Origin: Actinokineospora pegani
Lineage (GTDB): Bacteria > Actinomycetota > Actinomycetes > Mycobacteriales > Pseudonocardiaceae
Length of the DNA: 64,000 bases
Assembly (NCBI RefSeq): GCF_009745975.1
Contig: NZ_WHOL01000056.1
Span: 36,417 to 100,416 of the forward strand
Reading direction: 5' to 3'
Shown: positions 58,288 through 64,000 of the stretch, piece by piece
How positions within the stretch are numbered: position 1 is the first letter of the stretch
How the letters are laid out: each line of letters begins with the position of its first letter
Notes under the pieces: generated by a model
The model's input: the letters and a program-made list of their open reading frames with translations, nothing else
The model's database searches: none
What the model was told of the DNA's origin: nothing
Position numbers and translations under genes: made by a program

Positions 58288-60261
58288 ATGCCCAGCCCGC
58301 CGCGCGCCGACCTGGCCGTGCGCTGGGCGGCCGCGCTGGCCGAGGTCATCTACCTGCCGCGCCCGCGCGAGACCGTCGAGGCCGAACTCGCCGCGCACCT
58401 CGGCGAGCTCGACCGGCACGCGCGCGCCGACGACCCCGCGCCCGCCGCCGCGGTCGGCCGCGCGCTCGTCGAGTCCGGCTTCGCCATCCCCGACTGCCTG
58501 CGCGCCTCGCTGGTCGTGCTGGCGCCCGGGGCGGACTCCTGGTCGCCGGTGCTCGGCTGGTTCGCGAGCGGGTTCGCCGAGGCGTGCAAGGAGCGCGTGT
58601 TCGACGAGCAGCAGCTCGTCCGCGACGCGATGCTGCGCGCCCGCGCCGACGACGCCCGCGACCTGGCCGCGAGCGAGGCCCGGTTCGACGCGGTGTTCGC
58701 CGCCTCCGCCGCCGGGATGGTCCTCAGCGACCTCGACGGCACGGTGCTGCGGGTCAACGAGGCCCTCGAGACGATGCTCGAGCACCGGCCGGGCGCGGTG
58801 TCCGGCCGCGTCGCCGACCTGTTCCACCCCGACGACCGCGGGTACCTGCTCAGCCGCTACGCCGAGCTGGCCGGGGGCGCCTTCCCCTCGATCGACGAGG
58901 AGACCCGCTTCCAGTCCGCCGACGGCGAGCCGGTCTGGGTGCGCATCGCGGTCACCCCGCTGCTCGACCGCGACGGCCTGCCGTCCCGGCTGGCCACCAC
59001 GGTCGTCAACATCACCCACCAGCGATTGCTGGAGTACCGGGTCAGCTACCAGGACTCGCACGACCCGCTGACCCGGCTGCTCAACCGGGGCGCGTTCGGC
59101 GGCAGGCTCGAGCACGCGCTCGAGTCCGGCGCCGAGGTCACCGTGCTGCACCTGGCCCTCGACGACCTCGCCGCGGTCAACGACGGCGTCGGCCGCGAGG
59201 CGGGCGACCACCTCCTGCACGCCACCGCCCTGCGGCTGACCGACCTGTTCGACGGCAGCGGCGCCGTCCTCGCCCGCGTCGCCGGGGACGAGTTCGCCGT
59301 CCTGCTCCCGCACACCCCCGACGTCGGGGGCGTCATCGTCAAGATCAACGCCGTGCTCGCCGAGGCCGTCTGGGTCGAGGGCATCGGCATCGCCGCCTCC
59401 GCCAGCGTCGCCGTCGCCCGGCTGCCCGCGGCGGGCACCCAGCCCGAGGACCTGCTCGCCGCCACCCACATCGAGCTGCGCTCCCTCACCACCCAGGGCC
59501 GCCGCCAGTGGGGCCTGGTCGACCCCGCCGCCAGCCGCGACCGCCGCGCCCACCTGCGCCTGGCCGCCTCCCTGCCCGGCGCCTGGGAGGAGGGCCAACT
59601 GCGCGTCGACGGCGAGCCGGTCCTGTCCGTCCCCTCCGGCGAGCAGTCCGCCGTCCGCGCCCGGCTGCGCTGGGACCACCCCACCCTGGGCCTGATCGAC
59701 GAGGACCGCTGCCGCGCCCTCATCGCCGAGACCGGCCAGGGCGTCCCCCTGGGCCACTGGGTGCTCACCCAGGCCGCCGCGCGGGCCACCCCCGGCGGTC
59801 CCCGCCCCTACGTCGAGCTGACCGCCGAACAGGCCGCCGACCCCGACCTCATCGCCGCGGTCCGCTCGGCCCTGGACCTGTGCCCCACCCTGGAACTGGG
59901 CATCCCCGTCGCCGCCGTCTGCGAACGCGACAGCCCCGCCGAGGACAACCTGGGCGTCCTCCTGGAACTGGACGTCCACACCGTCCTCACCGGCTTCGGC
60001 CGAGCCCGCGGCGACCTGGCCTGCCTGGAGGACCTCCCCGTCCACGCCGTCGCCCTGGACCCCGCCGTCATCGCCCGCGTCGACGCCGCCGCCCCCGACT
60101 CCCTGTTCACCCGCACCATCCGCGACCTGCTCCCGCTGGTCCGCGCCACCGGCACCTCGATCCTCGCGGGCGGCATCACCACCCACCCCCGCCTCACGTG
60201 GTGGACCGACGCCGGCGTCGACCGAGCCCACGGGCCAGTGTTCGCCCACCCCGCTCCTTGA
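58288..60261 (+). CDS. PAS-GGDEF protein with degenerate EAL domain
   Basis: A 657-residue cyclic-di-GMP-type signalling protein. An N-terminal helical region (about 1-125) precedes a PAS domain (about 130-245, SEARFDAVFAASAAGMVLSDLDG). Next is a GGDEF domain (about 255-400) with the signature RVAGDEFAVLL, in which AGDEF replaces GGDEF and is often still active. The EAL region (about 430-650) has lost its signature: EALLRW is ARLRWDHP and later motifs are mutated. It is likely a diguanylate cyclase or c-di-GMP sensor, not a phosphodiesterase. Confidence 0.85.
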   Translation: MPSPPRADLAVRWAAALAEVIYLPRPRETVEAELAAHLGELDRHARADDPAPAAAVGRALVESGFAIPDCLRASLVVLAPGADSWSPVLGWFASGFAEACKERVFDEQQLVRDAMLRARADDARDLAASEARFDAVFAASAAGMVLSDLDGTVLRVNEALETMLEHRPGAVSGRVADLFHPDDRGYLLSRYAELAGGAFPSIDEETRFQSADGEPVWVRIAVTPLLDRDGLPSRLATTVVNITHQRLLEYRVSYQDSHDPLTRLLNRGAFGGRLEHALESGAEVTVLHLALDDLAAVNDGVGREAGDHLLHATALRLTDLFDGSGAVLARVAGDEFAVLLPHTPDVGGVIVKINAVLAEAVWVEGIGIAASASVAVARLPAAGTQPEDLLAATHIELRSLTTQGRRQWGLVDPAASRDRRAHLRLAASLPGAWEEGQLRVDGEPVLSVPSGEQSAVRARLRWDHPTLGLIDEDRCRALIAETGQGVPLGHWVLTQAAARATPGGPRPYVELTAEQAADPDLIAAVRSALDLCPTLELGIPVAAVCERDSPAEDNLGVLLELDVHTVLTGFGRARGDLACLEDLPVHAVALDPAVIARVDAAAPDSLFTRTIRDLLPLVRATGTSILAGGITTHPRLTWWTDAGVDRAHGPVFAHPAP

Positions 60262-60647
60262 CCAGGGACTTGTGGACAACCCATCCCTGGCGAGCCAGAA
60301 CTGTCGTCCTCCGTCGGTAGCATGGAAACCGGGGGGCCGACGGCCGCGCCCGCTCACCCGCTCCCGCGACCTTTTGTCTCACCTCTGCCCCAACACTGCT
60401 TCCGCAGCCCCGGTTTCGCTCCACGCCACCCGCGCGGAGTCCTGACCGCACGCGGTTCCCGGTGCGCTGGACCGAAAGTGCCGCTCGGGAGTTGTCCACA
60501 GTCATGATCGACTTCGGGGCACTGATCGGGGTGGGCCGGTAGAACGGGCTGAGGATCGCCCTGGAGGCGCGGTGGGGTTGGAGCGATGCGCGGGCCCGGA
60601 AACGCGAAAAGCCCCCGGTGAAGGGGGCTTGTTCGCGAGCGACCTCG
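60262..60647. other. Intergenic region with two perfect DnaA-box 9-mers
   Basis: 386 bp with no credible gene. TGTGGACAA (60271-60279) is TTGTCCACA on the minus strand, and TTGTCCACA occurs at 60492-60500, in opposite orientation. dnaA, dnaN or parAB are not near, so it is not the chromosomal origin. The right end holds the terminator described separately. Confidence 0.4.
60609..60630 (-). terminator. Intrinsic terminator of the 90-aa gene
   Basis: AAGCCCCC (60609-60616) and GGGGGCTT (60623-60630) form an 8-bp stem around GGTGAA. Read on the minus strand it is followed by TTTTCGCG, so it ends transcription from the gene at 60648-60920. Confidence 0.75.
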
Positions 60648-60920
60648 TCAGGCGGCGATCAGCGCGGCCGACACGGCCGCCGTTCCCGCAGGCGTCAGGG
60701 TCGCGGGCACCAGCTGGCCGAAGCGGCCGGTGGCGGGGGTGACGAGCCCCTGGTGCGTGAGCAGGTGCGCGGTGAACTGGTCGCAGCACGGCACGCCGTC
60801 GATGTAGAGGTCGGGCTCGCGGCTGCAAGCGAGCTGGGCGCGGCCCTCGGCCACGGCGCGCAGCATCGCCAGCGCTCTGCGGTTCAGGTCGGTGGGTTCG
60901 TTCGGGTCGGTGGTGCTCAT
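60648..60920 (-). CDS. Small hypothetical protein (90 aa), possible winged-helix fold
   Basis: A 90-residue protein, ATG at 60920 after GGGGAGC. The layout RRALAMLRAVAEGRAQL, DQFTAHLLTHQGLVTP and LTPAGTAAVSAAL resembles a compact winged helix. Two Cys in GVPCCDQF and one in LACSREP could bind a metal. It has its own terminator. The function is unknown. Confidence 0.6.
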   Translation of the reverse strand: MSTTDPNEPTDLNRRALAMLRAVAEGRAQLACSREPDLYIDGVPCCDQFTAHLLTHQGLVTPATGRFGQLVPATLTPAGTAAVSAALIAA

Positions 60921-61297
60921 CGCTCCCCCTGGGTGCGGCTCTCGTGTCGTCGTCGTCGGGCGGGCATCGGTCAGATGCGCGACCCCGTCTAACGGTTTCA
61001 TCGGATTGAGACCCCGACCACGTTACGGCTGGTTGGCGGTCAGCGATTCGCCTACCGCGCGAATCCGACAACCACCGCCGTTTGGCTGCGTTCATTACTC
61101 CGTTCGTTATCGCCCGTATGGGTGAGATCAAGTGTAAGTTATGGCTTTGGCCTGCATAGATAGGAGATTGCGAAGAGATGACGGAGTCCCACTCGCGAAT
61201 TCTCATATCCCGGGATGAATCGGACGGCGCGTGGGACCGGTCGCACGCCGAAGAGGGGCCGCGACCGTGGTCGCGACCCCTCTCGGTGAGCTGGTGG
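60921..61297. other. Intergenic, AT-richer region
   Basis: 377 bp between two minus-strand genes. The part around 61110-61180 is the most AT-rich in this section (GTGTAAGTTATGGC, CATAGATAGGAG) and probably holds the promoter of the 90-aa gene. A large hairpin at 61252-61284 (AGAGGGG...GCGACC/GGTCGC...CCCCTCT) lies just after the stop of the next gene and is a plausible terminator for it. Confidence 0.45.
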
Positions 61298-61813
61298 TTA
61301 CTTCTGGTGCTTGCTGCTGTTGAGGCCGTACAAGATCCGACCGAGCACGTCGGGGTCCGGCGGGTGGGTGCCCGCGGCTTCCTCGGCGGCCAGGCGGGCG
61401 GCCTCGGGGGAGGGCTTGCGCTGGCGGCGCGGCAGCGGGACCGCGCCCGCGTCCATCCCGCCGGGCAGCGGCATCATCGTCCACAGCATGTGCCTGCCGG
61501 GGCCCAGGTCGTCCACGCCGCTGCGCCCGCCGGGGGGCGCGGTCGGCGCCTGGACGGGCCGCGCGGACTCCAGTTCGATGACCAGGTTGCCACCGGACAG
61601 CCGCACCCGAGCGGTGATGATGCCCGGTTGGTCGGGGTCGGCCGCCGCGACGACCGCCCTGGCCAGGTCCGCCGCCACCGCCCCGGCGTCGTCGCGCATC
61701 GATCGCAGCTTCCACTCCGTGAGGGAAAAGCGCACGAACATCTCCGTGCACCCCACGGCACTGGGTAGGGCGACCAACTGCAGGTCGTCCATCTGCTCGG
61801 TCCGGTCGGTCAT
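61298..61813 (-). CDS. ATP-binding, RsbW-like regulatory protein
   Basis: A 171-residue protein typical of a Streptomyces and Pseudonocardiaceae family annotated as ATP-binding. LPSAVGCTEMFVRFSLTEWKLRSMRDDA is the N-terminal GHKL-like helix region; ITARVRLSGGNLVIELES is a beta hairpin, and the Gly loops GGRSGVDDLGPGRHMLW are consistent with an anti-sigma or serine-kinase fold. The tail is Pro/Arg-rich. ATG 61813 is chosen. Kinase activity is uncertain. Confidence 0.65.
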   Translation of the reverse strand: MTDRTEQMDDLQLVALPSAVGCTEMFVRFSLTEWKLRSMRDDAGAVAADLARAVVAAADPDQPGIITARVRLSGGNLVIELESARPVQAPTAPPGGRSGVDDLGPGRHMLWTMMPLPGGMDAGAVPLPRRQRKPSPEAARLAAEEAAGTHPPDPDVLGRILYGLNSSKHQK

Positions 61814-61975
61814 CGGGTGGAGCCTCCTTCCCCGCGTGCGCCAGATGCTCCCACGACATCCCCCGATGGTGGGATGGCAGGTCCGCATCTCACTCACGGT
61901 GTTTGCGGCCCGGGCGTTCGATCACGCACCGCCACTCGTCACATCAAGTGAAACAGTGGTGTATCAGTAAATCTC

Positions 61976-63127
61976 GTGCGCGCAAAACGCTCTGACGGCA
62001 GCGACCTTATCGCCGAGTTCACCATCACCCCGGGCGACGACACGCTGACGCTGGTCATCGATCCCGCCGAACCGGACAATCCGGACTACATTGAGGCTCT
62101 GACCACCCTCCTGCGCAGGCTCGCCGTGCGCCGCGCGGTCATCACCGCCGCCGCCACCGACACCAAGGACCTCGGCGTCGAGCACCTCGTCCTGGGCGCC
62201 GACGCCGAACCGGAGAAGGTGCGCATGCGCCTGACCCGCGAGCAGAGCACCACCGGCGACAACCGCCAGCGCATGCGCCTGACCCTCGCCGTCCCCGGCT
62301 ACACCCCCGCCGACGCCGACCGCCTGGCCGCCGACCTGGCCGCCCCGCCGCGCACGGCCCCCGACGCGATGGACGTGCTGACCCCGCTGCTCGGCGTCGA
62401 GCTGCCGACCATCTCCCGGCGCGCCGTCAACCGCATCGTCGGCTTCGCCAACGGCGCGGTCACCGTCGCCACCGGCAAGTCGCCCGCGGGGGAGCGGGTC
62501 CCGGTCGCCTGGGTGCAGGACGCGCTCGACCTGCTGTGGCACCGCGGCACGGTGCGGGTGTCGGTGGAACAGTTCGGCCACGACAGCTCCTTCCTCGGCG
62601 CGCTGCTGTCCGCCCTGCCCGGCACCACCACCCACGACACCCCACCCACCGTCACCCTGGCCAAGACCACCCCCGACAGCCCCCGCGAGAAGACGTTCGC
62701 CACCCTCGACCAGATGACGCTGGTCAAGTACCGGCTCGAACAGGGCGACCTCCGCGCCCACCTCCTCAACGGCCGCGCCCACGCCGACTGCGCCCTCTGC
62801 GGCCACGTCTTCCCCAAGCGCCTCCTGGTCGCGGCCCACATCAAACAGCGCTCCGAGTGCACCGACACCGAACGCCGCGACCTGGCCAACGTCGCCATGC
62901 TCGCCTGCGCCTTCGGCTGCGACGCCCTCTACGAACTGGGCCTCGTCACCGTCACCCCCGACGGCCTCCTCCGCATCGCCGACACGGTCGACCACATCCC
63001 CGGCCGCTTCGCCGAACACCTGACCCTCCTGGCCGGCCGCCGCTGCACCGCCCACCGCCCCGAGACCGAGCCCTACTTCGCCTGGCACCGCGACCACCGC
63101 TTCGCAAGCTGGCCGACCGCGTCTTAA
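61976..63127 (+). CDS. HNH endonuclease, McrA-like (possible type IV restriction enzyme)
   Basis: A 383-residue protein. The C-terminal HNH nuclease (about 265-320) has zinc Cys CALCGHVFPKRL, the catalytic His region LLVAAHIKQRSECTDTERRD and LANVAMLACAFGCDALYELG, with N and later D residues. This layout is that of ScoMcrA-type nucleases. The N-terminal 250 residues (VRAKRSDGSDLIAEF, EALTTLLRRLAVRRAVIT) are not recognised and would give DNA or modification specificity. No methyltransferase is adjacent, consistent with a modification-dependent enzyme. The GTG start at 61976 is used. Confidence 0.75.
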   Translation: MRAKRSDGSDLIAEFTITPGDDTLTLVIDPAEPDNPDYIEALTTLLRRLAVRRAVITAAATDTKDLGVEHLVLGADAEPEKVRMRLTREQSTTGDNRQRMRLTLAVPGYTPADADRLAADLAAPPRTAPDAMDVLTPLLGVELPTISRRAVNRIVGFANGAVTVATGKSPAGERVPVAWVQDALDLLWHRGTVRVSVEQFGHDSSFLGALLSALPGTTTHDTPPTVTLAKTTPDSPREKTFATLDQMTLVKYRLEQGDLRAHLLNGRAHADCALCGHVFPKRLLVAAHIKQRSECTDTERRDLANVAMLACAFGCDALYELGLVTVTPDGLLRIADTVDHIPGRFAEHLTLLAGRRCTAHRPETEPYFAWHRDHRFASWPTAS

Positions 63128-63457
63128 CTTCCAAGACGATCATGTATCGGTAATCCAGTACGAACCCATCGCGCTTCGCGAGCACGAGATGCTGACGGCT
63201 GCGCGCATCGAGAAGCGCTTGGCCGTCATCGAAAGGGCGGGGGAATCAGTACGTACCGACCCGGGACGGCCGTGAACCCCCGATAGCACTGGGCCGCTGC
63301 CAGGAGTGGACGCATCACGTTGTCACCGGCGCCGCATCCATGGTCGCCGACTGGTGGAAATCGGCCACGCCGCGCAACCGGCGTGCTCCGCCTGGGAATC
63401 CCGACCCACGGCGCGGCGTTGCCAGGGGGACTGACTCCGCACGGAAGGGACTCCCGC
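63128..63457 (+). other. Intergenic region with a short coding-like frame
   Basis: 330 bp with no recognised gene. From about 63123 to 63275 one plus-strand frame reads LNFQDDHVSVIQYEPIALR, then EHEMLTAARIEKRLAVIERA, and stops at TGA 63273. The sequence looks protein-like and less GC-biased but lacks a good start (only ATG 63189). It may be a gene remnant or a very small protein. Confidence 0.3.
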
Positions 63458-63808
63458 ATGGCCAAGGGCCACACCATCGAGGTCAAGCAGGGCACGCAGA
63501 AGGTCACCGTCACCATCGGCGGGGAGACCGTCGCCGAGTCGACCCGGCCGTTGCTGGTGTTCGAGACGGGGTTGCCGGTGCGCTACTACCTGCCGCCGGA
63601 GGACGTGCGCACCGACCTGCTCGCCCCCACCGACACGCAGACGACCTGCCCGTTCAAGGGTGTCGCCGCCTACTGGAGTTACACCGGTCCCGGCGAGCGC
63701 CGCGACGACGTGGTCTGGGGCTACCCCGAGCCGATCGACAGCGTCGCCCAGATCAAGGACCACCTGTGCTTCTACGACTCCGTCGCCACCGTGACCGTCG
63801 CCGACTGA
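63458..63808 (+). CDS. DUF427 domain protein
   Basis: A 116-residue beta-rich protein. IEVKQGTQKVTVTIGGETVAESTRPLLVFETGLPVRYYLPPEDV and the TTCPFKGVAAYWSY motif are the DUF427 signature; DVVWGYPEPIDSVAQIKDHLCFYD is the second half. The family is widespread in actinomycetes with no proven function. The ATG follows GGAAGGGA at good spacing. Confidence 0.88.
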   Translation: MAKGHTIEVKQGTQKVTVTIGGETVAESTRPLLVFETGLPVRYYLPPEDVRTDLLAPTDTQTTCPFKGVAAYWSYTGPGERRDDVVWGYPEPIDSVAQIKDHLCFYDSVATVTVAD

Positions 63809-63898
63809 GTTCACAGGTTCGCCGCACCCAGGACTCAGGAGATCCACAGCCTCCGGGACCACTCTGGTGGAACACCACCCGATGAGGAGGAGGTCCCG

Positions 63899-64000
63899 AT
63901 GCCCACCACGACCGCCCGGACCGCGGGCGCCCAGGGCCCGCGCGACGTGAACGCCGACGCGGTGGCCTCCTCCTCCGGTGTGTACGCCCTCGCCGACGGC
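63899..64000 (+). CDS. Start of a PP2C-like serine/threonine phosphatase (partial)
   Basis: The first 34 codons only. MPTTTARTAGAQG is followed by PRDVNADAVASSSGVYALADG, which matches the opening of PP2C phosphatases, where the N-terminal Asp of NxDA and the DG of ADG bind metals. ATG 63899 follows GAGGAGGAGG. The rest is beyond the window. Confidence 0.6.
   Translation, partial: MPTTTARTAGAQGPRDVNADAVASSSGVYALADG

Noticed and set aside
60271..60500. Chromosomal replication origin
   Set aside because: Only two DnaA boxes are present and there is no dnaA, dnaN, gyrB or parAB nearby.
61178..61768. A plus-strand frame with an upstream AGGAG
   Set aside because: It runs through the terminator hairpin and then antisense to the RsbW-like gene. 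The ribosome-binding site is badly spaced and the product is low complexity.

Overview
The window is high-GC DNA (GC-rich third codon positions, many GTG starts, frequent ATGA/GTGA stop-start overlaps) typical of a mycelial actinomycete. The gene families (DUF5753-type XRE regulator, TIGR03084 and DUF427 proteins, double-TetR regulator, urate oxidation genes, type I-E CRISPR) fit Pseudonocardiaceae best; this placement is inferred from gene content, not from a marker gene.

Layout. 1-5.9 kb: an ECF sigma factor with the start of its presumed anti-sigma factor, a RibD-like reductase, a ZapE-type ATPase, a PAP2 phosphatase, a PPK2 kinase and ornithine aminotransferase. 6.2-17.4 kb: a complete type I-E CRISPR-Cas locus (cas3, cse1, cse2, cas7, cas5, cas6e, cas1, cas2), then a wrecked mmsA fragment, a leader and an array of 23 repeats with 22 spacers whose far end is decaying. 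The 140 bp before cas3 are full of overlapping inverted repeats. 17.5-25.2 kb: a PDZ-less HtrA protease, a dipeptidyl peptidase IV-like enzyme, an XRE regulator, an LLM oxidoreductase and a folate/C1 group (FolC-like, FchA, FolD). This FolD lacks the catalytic cyclohydrolase lysine, which its neighbour FchA may make up for. 25.3-31.1 kb: an iron-box-led siderophore operon with a PLP decarboxylase, an N-monooxygenase, an IucA/IucC synthetase and a glutamine-synthetase-like ligase where an acyltransferase would normally be expected.

31-35.2 kb: a hypothetical gene, a PAS-GAF protein and a 2.1-kb element bounded by IS5-like inverted repeats. The element holds a frameshifted transposase and a protein with four tandem cold-shock domains. 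35.3-44.5 kb: an acyl-CoA catabolic operon (TIGR03084, AtuA-like, two acyl-CoA dehydrogenases, biotin-dependent carboxylase beta and alpha subunits, TetR). 44.5-54.7 kb: GlxA-type regulator with DJ-1/PfpI partner, a P450, a double-TetR regulator divergent from fadA-fadB, a small HTH/hydrolase/DUF4180 operon and a siderophore-interacting protein. 54.8-57.8 kb: a purine/urate operon (uraD, uraH, uox, 8-oxoguanine deaminase). 58-64 kb: a PAS-GGDEF-degenerate EAL protein, small regulators, an McrA-like HNH endonuclease, DUF427 and the start of a PP2C phosphatase.

Strongest leads: the siderophore operon with a GS-like ligase; the four-CSD protein inside an IS-bounded element; the FolD/FchA division of labour; the switch-like repeats before cas3; and the mmsA remnant between cas2 and the CRISPR leader.
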